NCBI RefSeq assembly: GCF_964340395.1
Contig: NC_135550.1
Coordinates: 17,055,484-17,119,483 of the forward strand
Direction of reading: 5' to 3'
Length of the DNA: 64,000 nt
From: Glandiceps talaboti
Lineage: Eukaryota > Hemichordata > Enteropneusta > Spengelidae
Positions 25,617 to 40,000 of the stretch are shown here, piece by piece. Both the position numbers and the translations under genes were made by a program. The notes under the pieces were generated by a model that worked only from the letters and a program-made list of their open reading frames with translations, did not search any database and had not been told where the DNA came from. Every line of letters begins with the position of its first letter. Position 1 is the first letter of the stretch.

Positions 25617-28600
25617 GTGTGCGCATTAAACTTGATAGTTTGGAACAATTTCAAAGCCCAGATATTTAGATATTATTCCCCAATATAGCGAAGAAAAATA
25701 TGAGTGACCTAAGGGGACTTGTCACTACGAGTCACTAGACGAGTCGAGTCAAATCCTTAGGTCGTGAGTATTTTCCGGGTGAATTGAGAAAAATATTGGA
25801 GAGTAACATGATTATACCAGCGCCAGTAATATCAAAGAAAAATTGGGGAAAGTAATGACAATTTTGAACATTTTGACTCAGTGATGTAGACGTGCGTTGG
25901 CATGACATAGACACGCAATGCCGCCATATACAAGGGTATAAATCCTATAATTTTTTGTGTTCAACTTGGCTTGTGCATGGTGTAATTTATTTTGTATAAA
26001 TTAGAAAAATGTGTTTGCAGGGTTGGACTCATTTTGTTGCTAGTCAATTACATGTACCAGAGTCCTCTAATCCCATTAGAGGAAAGTGTAGAAACTAAAG
26101 AAAAAACTGTGATAAAATTATTTCATCATTTTGTTTTTGGACTGGTATTATAATCATTAGTTCAACCATGTATTTATTAATTGATTTTAGAATCAAGTGA
26201 AAATGAGGAACTGGAAATAGTGAGTGGAGAAGACTCAGAAGATAGTTCTAACAATGGTGAGTCAACATAAAATGCTTACCGGTACATGTATATGAAGTTT
26301 TCTAGGTGTCAAAACTACCCTTGGAAACGTACAAACTAAGATATACAAATCAATTCTATGACTGAGCTAGCATTAGTCTCATTCTGTGCTAGCATTCACC
26401 TGGCACTTATATCTAACCAGTACATGTATGTGTTTGCAATTGCCTACACCAGCCATATGTTAACACCAGACTAGCTCAGTGCTAATGTTCAGCTGGCACT
26501 TACACCTCACCAGTATATGTGTGCAACTGGGAGGGTTTATGCCTACACCAGCCCTATTTTAACACCAAGCTAGCTTAGTGCCAACACTGGGCTGGCATTA
26601 ACACCTCACCAATACTATGTGCTAGTATCTGAAATGGTTTATGGTGTAGTGTTGACACCAGACTAGCTCAGTGCTAACACTGGCTTTGAACTTACACCTT
26701 ACCAGCATGTGTTTGCAACTGAAAGGGTTAATGCTTAGATCAGCCATATGTTAACACCAGGCTACATGGAGCTCAGCACTAACACCAGGCTGTTGTAGTC
26801 TTTACCATTTCAATTTTCAATTGCACACAACTATTTCTTTATTGAGTTGTTGACAGTGGTATTGCCCTAGTGTTAATGCACCTGGGGAAACCAAAGAAAA
26901 ACCTGCTTTTGTTTTAGGATCAAACTCGACACCTTACATTCAGCTGGTACTGGCATGTTTGAACCCAGACTACAATGGTAAGGGGCACACTAGATAACTG
27001 CTTGACTACCGATGTCCCAGTGCCTTATACATTTAAGTTTGATTTTCTTCAGAGTATGATGGTAATGACGACCCCACTGTCCCACAAAAAGTACTCACCA
27101 GTCCTAGTAAAGGGGCATACAAGAAACACCTTGTGCAGACATACACATCATCCCTGGAGTCAAATGAAGCAGCTTCTAAGCAACAAGGAGATGGAGATAA
27201 GAACTATGCAGACTTTGCATACAAAATGATGGTGAGAACAATATATTCCTGGTATTCACTGCAATGGCAATCTATGCTGTTAAATACAAACGGCGCTAAG
27301 TTTGAAATACACCACATTCTGGTTATCTGAGTCAGTGATAAAAGATTTCATGGTTTGGCCACTAGGAGTGCTATTCGTAAGGTCAGGATACATGTAATTG
27401 AGTATTGACGACAGACATGAAGTTACCACTCATTTCCATGTTAGTCTTGCCATACTGTTGTACTAGTGACTACCAAAATGTGCCTAAACACTACTGTAAT
27501 GCACTTGAAGTTCTTTCACACACAGTTTATTTACTACTTCTTGTATTGCCATGAATGAATCTTAATCAAATATAGCCATCACGTTCCCAAATCTAGGAAG
27601 CCCTCTCATGATACATGTAAGTGTGAAATGACGTGAACCTCAGTAAAACTGAAATATGACATATTCTCTCCTATAGAATGTCAATTCTTAGTGAAAGATA
27701 TGAAACTGTTTTGATATCGTTTCACTGAACTGTACCCCCCAAAAAAAAATGAGCCTTCAAATCTAAGGATGTAGAAGTAAATAAATTATTACAAAAACGA
27801 TCCAGATTTTGATTTGAAGTGGATGTTGGAATGGGCAAATAAGAATATTTTCTATATTGATTTGAATAATGGATCTGAATATAGTTTTATTTTTTCCCCT
27901 TTGAAAAGGTGACATTATACTAATGACTTCTTCAAAAAGGTGAAAAGTATTAAAAGTTGATTTATTTTATTAAAACAATGATAAGTATTCTAACTTTATC
28001 AATGTATTTTCAGCAAAAAATGGGCTACAAGAAAGGTACTGGTCTTGGTAAACACGGAGAAGGTAGAACAGATATTGTAGAGGCATCAAAACAACGTGGA
28101 AGAAGAGGTTTGGGGTTAAAGGTCAGGGGTTTTGAAGGTGGAGAAGATGTGAAATGGGAAGATGAGGCACAGGTATGGAGATATCCAAATTTTATCAAAA
28201 TCATTTTTTATCAAGAAATAGAGGCCTAAATGATATTATAATTAAGCCAAGACTATGATTTTTAGAATCCCATATTGCCGACAGATATGATTACCTGTGT
28301 AATATATGTATTAATATATGATTTATTTATTTATTGAAGGTACGCTGTTGCATTCATATGTCATTGAACAATAATATAAGATTACATGTCCAAGATTTGA
28401 GTTTAGATTCCCCATATTTACAATAAATACAGACATTGTCATTTCATATTGTACAATTAGAACTGTCCGTCATTGTATGGAAAGTCTAGAAAGGAAATTA
28501 ATATTATTCTGTTTAAAAACGTCCATTCATATGTGACCCCTGAGCAGTAATATATCACATGGAAAGGTGCAGTTTAATGACAAATTAAAATTGGAGAACA

Positions 28601-29507
28601 TTTTTTTGTGTAATCTTGTTTAGTCATATCATCTCTACTGTAGGCATCATCAATAGAGGAAGTAGACTGGCTGCCATCATGTGATCAACCTGTACCAGAA
28701 TACAATGACCTTATAGATTGTATGGAACAAGGACATGTGAGTTGTTAACAAGTTGTCATTTAAATCTAGCCTGGGTTCCATGCTATAATCGCCAATAAAT
28801 TGACAAGTTTTATCTGTATACACAGACAGTTCAATCCCAGTCATGACCGTTTGTTTAGTGTCATTTTGCTGTACAAAACCATACATGTACTATGGTTTTG
28901 AGTAATCATTTTGCTAAATTTAACCATACATGTACTATGGTTTACACAGTTGTACAAATGGCTTGCTTGTAGGACGTATGATAGATTTATCAATTCAGTG
29001 CATGGTGGCCAGGGTGGCTACATGTAGCATGGCGGTGCTGCCATGCTTTCCCTATACTAGGGAGAACACCGCATTGTGTCTAGTGTAGCATACATGTACT
29101 CCCAGGGAAATCAAAAAATGTTGTTTCAGTGGTGATAATTGTAAAGATTGTTCTGATTTGAAGATGTTGATATAATTTAGTCGAGATTGCTATGCTGCTC
29201 ACATCATTCAAATTGAGATATACCCCGGTAGGACTGGTATGTGTCACCTTTATTATATGTATCAAACATCTAAGAATTTGTCAATGACTTTGTGAACTGA
29301 TTACAAAATGTAACAACATAAAAACATCTGTGCCATCTTTTACAGAGAAAGCTACGCATTGAGGATGAAACTCACTTTTGTAGTCAAGCAATCATCAATA
29401 CTTTACTGGCTAGCAAGGTAGAGTGTCAACATTTAAATGTATTTTATCTGTGTTCTTATGAAATTTACTCTGTGTGTGTGTGTGTTGTTTTTGTTTGTGT
29501 TTGTGTT

Positions 29508-29546
<39 letters not shown>

Positions 29547-32500
29547 ATATATGTATTTATGTATGTATGTAAGTACATACATATGTATGTGTGCATGCAT
29601 GCGTGTTTGTATATATTTGTGTGTGTGGGTGTATGTGTGCATATACATGTATATATGTGTGTGTGTCTCTGCATTGACACATTTCAGAAAATAGAATCTG
29701 ATACAGTTTATTAAAGAGTAATAAATTTTGACAAACAAAATATTCACCAACTTGATCAATGAAATGAATTACTAAATGACAATGAATGTACTTAATCTGT
29801 GCTTGTCAATGATTGTGTCTAGTAAACATTACATACTACACGTATATGTCATTGTTAAATTCTGTTTTCTTATCCAGAGTGCATTTGATGAGTTGGATCC
29901 TGAAGAAATGCGGCAAGCCAGGACCAGATCCAATCCTTATGAAACTATTCGTGGTGCAATATTCCTGAACCGTGCAGCCATGAAAATGGCCAACATGGAC
30001 CATGTCTTTGATCGTATGTTCACAGAACCAAAGAAACCTAATGGCGTGAGTATTATGGGTAGATGTAACATTTGATTTCAAATTTGTAATATGTGGAGTT
30101 TATACGTGAAATTGTGAAACTATAAAGTGTGAACAGTTGTAAACTTTAGGTAAATTGTGATACAGTTGTCACCTCTCTGTGAGTGAGGTATCACATATTG
30201 TTGTAGGCTCAGTGGATTTGAATTTGGACACACGGTGGAATAAAAGAATCAAGACTCCATCCAGTTCCTTGCTGTATGCTGTGAAAAGTTCCGTCCTAGC
30301 CTGTGTAACTGACTGTTCAATAACGCTTGATAGGTATAGGATCGTGAGTAGAACAACTCCTACTACCTCTATTATGTGGTAACAAGTCTGTTTCTCTGAC
30401 TCTCTGTTTTGACTTAGCAACCAGCCATCAGTGGTAATGAGCTACTATACTTTGCTGATGTCTGTGCTGGACCTGGTGGTTTTTCAGAGTATGTACTATG
30501 GAAAAAGAACTGGAATGCCAAAGGATTTGGATTTACACTGAAAGGCGCCAATGATTTTAAACTGGAAGACTTCTTTGCCGCCTCAGCTGAAATGTTTGAA
30601 CCATACTATGGTAAGCAGCAGTCAATTGTAGGCATAACATGAGAGATGGGAGGGAGGGGAAGGGAGGAAGAGAGGTGAGGGAGGGAGAGGGAGGGGGAAG
30701 GAAGCATGAAACAGATAGACAGAGAGATAGTTCAATAAATGGATCGATGAGTTTAACTATTATTAGGTGTATACCAGTGATTACCTACACCGGTGCATGC
30801 ACATACTACATGTAGTAGTCTTTGCTCTGCAGTGTGTACTGAAAATATTTTTGTAATCTGTATGCAAATGTTGCATAAATAAGTATATGACTGTTCCTTG
30901 TATACAAAATCACGCCATTACACAGTATGAGTTCTCCGAAAATTTGCTGTTTTGGATAAACATATGTAATATTAGTTGTAGCAGAATCCCATGCCACATG
31001 AGTGCCAGTGTGGGTACTCAGGCACATTTGCACCTGTAGTGTTTTCTTCTGCACTTTCACATGCTACTCTCATGAAAGTATGGCTTCAGAGAACACCACT
31101 TGTATGAATACCCCAAGTATGCCACACAGTCACATAGCATGGGGTCAGTCATATTCCTACATCTCATAGCCAGTGGAGTTTTGGAAAAGACTATAATTTC
31201 TTGCATACAGTCAGTATACATTACTATACTGAGACCTTCCTATGTCTGGTTTAGGTGTGGGTGGTCTCCAAGGCGATGGTGATATCATGAGACGTGACAA
31301 CTTGGAGGAATTCCAGAGATTTGTATTTGAAAATACTGATGGTAAAGGTGTCCATTTTGTGATGGGTGATGGGGTAAGCAATCATTCAAGTTTATATGCT
31401 ACATATATAAGTAATAAAATCTAGAAACACATAGATTTTGATACAATAATAGAGCAAATAAATGTACTCATCCAATGTTCTAAAATGTCTCTTTAGTGGA
31501 ACTCTTGCAGGGCCAAAAAAAAAGGAAACAGACATGTATGACAACTTGAAAGCTAGACATTGAGCCTAGATACAACAGTATAGGGTCTTAGGTTTGATGT
31601 AAAAAGTAGTGTCTGACTAAAAATTCTCTAAAGAGTTTAAATCAACAAATAATAGCAACAACCATGAAGATGGTCTAACACCGGATCCATGTATGTTTAC
31701 AGCCATTTTTGTACTTATTATTTTGTGTTCAATATTTGTAATTGTGTTGCCAAAAGGTAAGATGTACTCAGTAACATTTATTCTCACTACTATGTGTTTT
31801 CTTTCAAGGGGTTTTCTGTTGAAGGCCAGGAAAATATTCAAGAGATACTTTCAAAGCAGTTAACACTATGTCAGTTTTTATGTGCATTGAATGTCCTCAG
31901 AGAAGGTAGGTACACCCGTCCTTTGTTCACATGAACTATTACTCATCTAGACTATATTTGATTTTGGCCACTTGAGGGCGCTAGAGTATTGGTTCTGATC
32001 AGCCCTTGTTCAGTGAGTCCTTCATAAATTAACACCAGCCAACCATTGTAACGAAGTGTATCAATACAGAAGTTGGCTATGCATAAATAAGGTTAAAGAT
32101 ATCACTATTTTTGTATTAATTACTTTTTCAGAAAATTACCAATGAGAGGCACACTCGTATATATCCATGTTGTGTGATTGCTTTTTTGTGAAATTCTTCT
32201 ATGTTCACACGATAATTTAATTGTCAACAAATAAATATTTGGTCCAGAACTGAAACCAACCTTGTTGATACTTGACAGAATACCAAGAAGTTTTTAATGT
32301 GGTTTTATAGCAAAACTGATGTGGTTCAAATATCTCATAACAATGACATTCAGTTCATGTATTTTAAGAGTGACATTATCCAATGTATTTCTTACAGGTG
32401 GAAACTTCGTCTGTAAAACTTTTGATCTATTTACACCCTTCAGTGTTGGTTTGATATATCTATGTTACAGAGTATTTGACAAGGTGTGTTTGTTTAAACC

Positions 32501-33994
32501 AGTTACCAGCAGACCAGCCAATTCAGAAAGGTAAGTTTAGACATATCTACATCTAGTATTTGACTGGACATTTGTTTAAAAACGTTTCTGCTAATTTCCA
32601 TAATTCCACACTGTATTTTGATTTCTCTTTCCGCTTTTCTGGAATTTTCCATGAACCTTAAAAGTTGTCACATCCAGTTTGAACAGGCTTTATAGTATAT
32701 AAAAAATGACAACTGATATTGACAACATTGATGTTGTTGAGAATTTATAGTTACCATGGTTACTACATAATAATATATGTACAAATGTTTTGCCTCACTA
32801 TCAGTACGTAGCCTCGATCCTACTAGGTTGCTTGTGACCTCTTGAACTGCTACATGGTAGTTCTACAGAATCGGAATCAGGCTTCCACTTTTTCGTTAGT
32901 CTCGTTTAATTTATTAACTTGACATGAAAATCAAGTTGATCATGGCATATGTTGTTTTCCTTCAGGTATGTTGTTTGCCAAGGCCTAAGAGCAGGCTGGC
33001 ATGGGGTACGGGATTATTTGTTTGCCATCAATGACAGACTGTGTGAACTGAAAAACACCGACATGGATATACTTGAAGTGGTGCCTATGAGTGTGATGAA
33101 AGAAGATGTTGACTTCTTTGAATACATCAAAAATTCACATGAGAGGTAAGAAATCCATTCCCTAAATTCCAAACATATCAACAACGTCATCACACAGACA
33201 TACGATACATACTTGGTACATGTAATGTGTTTTCAAATTTGTAAGATAGTATGTCTGTCCTATTTCAGTCTTGCTATTGTACAGACCAGGGCACTGAAGA
33301 AGATTCAAGCCTTTGCCCAGAATACTACCCTGTTTGATCCAAACCAAGCAGATATGAGGAAAGAGTGCCTAAGACTGTGGGGTGTAAGTATATGTCTAGC
33401 ACAGAACGATGTCTTGTACAGCACTAATAGTAATGAAATAATACAGTTATGTTTCAAAGTTAGATATGAAAACCAAAATCCCAAACTGTTAGGGTATATT
33501 TTTAAATATCATTGGTAACTTATTGAGTATCATGTCAATATTTGCACATGAAGGTCAAATTGAAATTAAAGGAACTTTTCTTTGAACAGAATATTACGCT
33601 TCTTTAGCACACAGATATTTTATTACATAAATATAATAATTGTAATAATATTCCAATTGTCCATCCAGTGTGTCTTTCAATAACAGTCTGTTTACTTCCT
33701 TGATTTGAGACTGCTACAACAACTAATTTAAAGTTGCACTAAAAAAATACGTAACTATTGATATTATTTTAGACATTTGAAAGATTCTCAGTTTAGAAGT
33801 GAAATGACATAGCACTCACTTTGACCATTTAGTTGTCTATAATTCATATATTGTGGGAATTCTGTTTACCAATGACCAGTTATGTTTTTATCTCATTGAC
33901 CACCAGTTCGTTACCATCAAACTGATGTAAAAAGACGTACAGTTATGCAGCATAATACTGTTTTTTCATCAAAACCCAGACATCTAACAAAATC

Positions 33995-34028
<34 letters not shown>

Positions 34029-37000
34029 TATTTGATTGTGATAATGGCACTTTATGTACGTATTGGCTATGAAGGGAGAATCTTTTGTCAGGTGTTTTTG
34101 TTTTTACTGATTTTGTATTCAGTACATATCGACCTACTGTGCTATGGTTGAAAGTTTGAATAGTTTTGCTAAACACATGTATATATTACAATACATGTAA
34201 TGTATATTGTTAGAAAATTTCACTAAGGCTTATTTCCACTTTAAATACTTTGCTGGAAAACAAAAACATACAAATATGTAGTGATTAAAATGGCTTCTTG
34301 TACATGAACACAATTATACCAGCCTGTAATAACTAAAACTTTGTCTTTGAGCTGAAGACTGTTAAATTGCAAAATTTCTAGTAGCGAAAATATCTAGGTT
34401 TACTCTATATATGTATGTTTTGTTTGATAACAGATACCAGGAAATACACGATCAGCACCAAAGATTCCGGACCCAATGCAGAAATTTAGAGATCTTATTG
34501 ATGTAAGTTAATTCTGTTCTATAATTGAAGGCATTTAATTTAGGTGGAAATCATTCACAGGTTCATTTGTCTACCTAGTTGTCAAAAGATAGAGCATATA
34601 ATCATTACAATATATTAATTCTTGAAATTGTGAATGAAATGTATCTGTATCATTAGAAAAGACAACTTGTTAGAGACCTAATCCAGTGTGTTCAAGTTTG
34701 CAGTCTAAATTGTATCAATACACTATCCAAGGCATGCACAAAAGTTGTACCCCTAGTGGATGTTGGTGAACATGCACCTGTTTGTCAAAAAAAAAACCAC
34801 ACCAAAAAAACCAACACATTTCACTTGTGTGACTGTGTATCACATTACATATATCTAGTATTCTGTGATGGAGATGTATTGTAGTGTTGCTGTAGTGAGT
34901 CATTAGAGGTTTGACTGTGATCAATAGTACTGGTATTTCCATAGCAATGATGCCAACTTATTAATATGTATTAGTACTTAAATAGCAAAGTCCATCTTAT
35001 TATGTCATGCTATGGGATGGAAACAAGAGGACTTGATAAGTTGAATTCAAGACTTGTACTAATCATGGTAATAGTTGTTCTCTTGCCATGCTAATAGTGA
35101 TATATCTATATCATCATTGTTTTTAGTTATCATCTTGACATTCAAGTAGTGTATGATCAGGAAGAGTCACATTTGTTCTTTTACTAGCCATAATACATGT
35201 ATTTATTGCAGGAAAGCAACTTTGATTATTTCCATACCAGGGCCGTCGACCTGGACAGGGAGAACCTAGAACAGACCATCAAAAGTGTCTATGACTTCAG
35301 ATGTATGATCTCCAGTGGTGAAAGAGTTTTTATTTTGAGTCTTGGGGTAAGTAGTCATTTATAATAATAAATGTTATTACTTGTTTGTGTATGTGTATAA
35401 GTGTTAAAATTGTGGGTTTGACGAGACTTGTGAGGTGATCTGCTTGTAGATATACCTATAATATATATACCTGGAAAGTCAAATTTGCATATATGCCATG
35501 AAAATAATGACCAAGACGAAGTGAGGTCATTATTTGCAGTATATGTGCAAATTTCATGTCTCTAGTAGTTTTACCTACAGACAGATCTCCGAGAAGGTCT
35601 TATCATGATAATATACTAAGCTTGAAAAAATGGGACAGAAAATTGTGTTATGATATTACAAGTAAGTCATGATATGTAAACAGTTTCAAAGAATGTTCCC
35701 GTTGCAGCAAATACATCTTTAATAGGATTTCTTAACATATACTTGTAAAAACAATGTTACATATCCAGGTTGACCAATTTGTCATCTTTTTTTTTTTAAT
35801 CAGAGGAGTCACGTTTACAAATGGGATGGTAAAAGTAGCAGTAAATGGAGGAAGTTGATTGATAGTATTAGGTTAGAACTGCCAAAAGATACACTCTTTG
35901 AAGCTGAGATTGTACAGGAATTGAAAGGAGAGGTACAGTCATTGCCCAATTATCTTCTATCTCTGACAAAGTCAAGTTACTTTTTTTACTTTTGAAACAT
36001 TAGAGGCAGATGTCAGTTAAATTTGTTGAGTTTATTCTCAGTTTGTGAAGAAGATTGTCAATATCGACTGTATTTTAGACATTGATGTTAACATCATTGA
36101 GAATTGCATTTATTGAATGAGAAGAAGAAAAAGCAAATAATCGTAGCTAGCTTATATTTAAATGTGAACGCAGCTGTTTTTGTGACGCTTTTCTCTTTTA
36201 TGTGTGTCAGTGTGTTTACTACTGCTTATAGGTACTATTTTACCTTCAAGTGCTCTTTACATTGTATGTTATTCTGCAGGGCAAAGGTCAAAGGAAGATT
36301 GAGAGTGTTCATATACTGGATGTCATGTGGCTTGGGGGGATAGATCTTAGGAATGAACACTATAATGTAAGGTGAGTTGAAATATGAACACTATAAATGT
36401 AAGGCGAGTTGAAATATGAACACTGTAATGTAAGGTGAGTTGAAATATGAACACTAATGTAAGGTGAGTTGAAATATGAACACTATAATGTAAGGTGAGT
36501 TAAAATATGAACACTATAAAATAATGTAAGGTGAGTTGAAATATGAACACTATAATGTGAGGTGAGTTGAAATATGAACATTAATGTAAGGGGAGTTGAA
36601 ATATGAACACTGTAATCTAAAATGAATTGCCATGTCAGATATGAACACTATAATGTAAGGTATGACATGTGAACTCTATCATATTAGGTGAGTTGACACA
36701 TATACACTATACTGTTAAGTAATCTAATTTATTTATCAAAGTTTTGGTCATCTCCTCATACCAATGTAAGGTTCATAGCAAGAGAAGGTCATCTTAAAGG
36801 GAATACCACTCTGGGAAAGGGAATATTTCTGATTCCATACTGCCTATACCCTAACATTGTTAAACAGCTCTCATGAATATTCAGTGTGCGACTTGAATAC
36901 GTTATTTCTGCTGACTCCCATAGCAAAGATAGCCTATAAAGGCACAAGATCAACTTGATGTTTCTCTGAAATCACAAGTAATTGTAGGTGATGTAAAAAT

Positions 37001-40000
37001 CATGAAATGACTCTCCAGGACCCATACTTCATGAAAATGACTTCATTTCCTGAAGTGGTGTTCACGTTTAATTTGTATAAACCATGATTATTTTCACAGG
37101 ATGAGTAAGGCTGACATGTTTGTCAAAGCAGTGTTTAAACCAAGTAAACCAGACATAGCACCACTAAGGACAAAACAAGTCTATAAAATGGAGGAATTGG
37201 AGCAGGTCTTTCAACAGTAAGTGTCTTTAAAGTCACTACAGTAGTTATTCTGTTTACCATAGTACAATTTTCAGTTGCTTCTGATTAACACATTCTTGTT
37301 TAAAGTTGCTTGGGGCCTAATACCAGCTATACATCATGTCGTGAATTACATTTATTGATTCATATTTTGTGTTATACGTTGTTGTTGTTAACATTGTTGC
37401 CCTTTCTAATGAACTCATTATATATTCATACGTCATACATAATCAACCAATCAGCACACAGCCCGACGATAAGGCAGACGATCAAATCAAAATTTCTTGT
37501 GTGATGTAAGTTTCAGTTACAAGTTGGAACGCGCGTGCATATATAAGAACAGAGTTCCCAGTGTATACTACTACTTGCTTGTATTGTCATTTCTATTACT
37601 GCTGTTTTCCGAACCCCTTTTCTATTGTGAGTCATCCACACATTATGACACATATCTCATACCACAAAGAAGACCAAAGCAGACAATCAAACCCATGAAC
37701 TTTGCTGACTACCAACATAGCAACCGTGTGGAAAAGTACATGACAAATAACTCTAGCTGCTTTCAAATACCGCACTCAAATACAGAAATTTAGAGGAACT
37801 CATATTTCCCAAGAGCAATCACAGACTGGAAGAAACTAGAGAATAATTTGGTCACATCTGGATTGGTGGATATCTTTAAGGCATCCATGCAGTGTGACTA
37901 ACTGTTTCGCCCTCCTCTTCTGTTGATTACTAACCAGTATTGGTTTCTTCAACGTATTGATTCTGATTCTGATTCTGACTTTGTGAATCACCTTGCTCAC
38001 CATACATTGACACTTAGTGAGATATAACCACACCCATGTACTATGATAACCTGACAACCAAGCTTGTAGAGTCACAGACAAGTAAGAAATGTGTTAGAGT
38101 CAATCTCTTTTCTTGTACTTATTTGACAGACTTGAGGTGAAGAGAGTGAAGGGATCAGGACAAATGCCAAGGCTGTGTTACGTTGGCAAAGGAAGTAGAT
38201 GTCTGATACCAACTGGTGTGTATTTCATGAAAACTACTCAAGGTATGGAAACATCGCACTTTGCTGGTTTTGAAAATAATTTCAATGTGTGTCATGTAAT
38301 ATGAGATTATGGAAGGAGTAAAGGAGTTTTTACAGGAGTTTTTGTGTGCTCTTGGTACCCCAATCTACAATTGAGGGAAGTTTCTGTGTGCTCTTGGTAC
38401 CCCAAAACTATAATCAAGAGAAGATATTCAAAAAGGATAGACATGACGTGTCACCACCCTCAATTTCACATGATTTATTTCAAAGGATAGGTTTAAATAT
38501 TAAAATGAGATAATTGTCATTATTTCATTCCAATCAGTTTGCTGGCTGTGTTAACTATGCATGTATGCACATGTTAAAATCTCATATTTATTAACATTTA
38601 TCTTATCAGAGCCATGGACAGTGGCACTCAGCAAGTCACAAAACAAGAAATATTTTTTTAACACTGCCACCAGGGAATCCTTATTTGAAATACCCAAGTC
38701 TTCAATAGCGTCTTTCAAGTAAGTAAAGTTGTATGTACAAATCATGTACTGTATATATGCACTAACAAATGATCAAGTCTCTAGCTCAAATGATAAAGCA
38801 GTGGAAACTGAGCTTTCTGCTAAGGGACCGGACAGAATTTACGGCAGGGGGGGGGCCTGGGGAGAAATTATCTCTGACTTGGTTTTTTTCCTGGCCCCCC
38901 CATCCACTGTGACCAAAATTTCACAGCCCCCCCTTTCAAAAGTATAAAAATTTCATGGCCCCCCCCCAAAAAAAAAAAAAAGAAAAGAAAAAAAAAGTGC
39001 ACAATATCCTGCCCCCTACAATAACTAAAAAGAGTACAATTTTTTTTGTTACTGTAGTACAACTGTAATATTTCTTTTGGTACTACTATTATGTTACTAT
39101 TTCAGCCCAAACAACTTAGTAGTTGTAGAGGAAGTTTTTTAGAAAACAAAACAAAATAAAACATTTTGATCATACATGTAATCTTACACATGTGGTATAC
39201 TATAATCTTGTTTATTTCCCAACTAGACACCACTTAATACCAAGGCATTTGATGTGGTGGTTTTAACTGTCATTCACTGATATATACACAAAAACACAGA
39301 CACAGAGTAAACACACATTCACATGCTTGATTTGTGAAAAACTGTAGCGGGGACATTTGTGGGGAGTATCTAAGGACATCACATCACCTACATAGTGTAT
39401 TCAAATATCTATTTATACTCATAACACAATAACTATCTAATGTCAGACATTTGTGATGTCATGAAGTGCTAGCAAACTAAGGATTTTATGCACACTGAGG
39501 TCTGACAAATATAGCTTTCACTTTCCTACACCAAATGCATTACCAATACACATGTAAATGTAAGATATTTGTGACTTCATGAAAGGGCAAAGAAATTCAG
39601 AATGTTGTGGAATACTTAGATGTAATCAATATGCTTTCAGTTCCAAAACCATACATATTTAAACCTATAGTGTCAGGCATTTATGACTTCATGATGGGGA
39701 CAGCAAATTCAGAATTGTATTGAATACACTGTACAGTGATCAGATGAGTATTACTCACAGTTTTCTAAACCATTCACATTAAGCTTGAAGTGCAGTGTCA
39801 ATGATGAATAGCCTTTTTGCAATACAATCCCTTTATTCATAATCTTGAATTTATATAAAGGCAAGTTTCCATGATCCAGCCAGTCTACCTGATCTAGTTT
39901 GAACAATAAGGGAGCCATCCTGGTCTTTTTGATGGCTAGACTCATTTGATTCGCTGTCACTCTCACTGTCACTGTCACTAGTACTCGATGTATCGGTGTC

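Noticed and set aside
36354-36715. CRISPR-like array
   Set aside because: Direct 31-bp tandem repeat without spacers, derived from a coding exon end in an animal gene.
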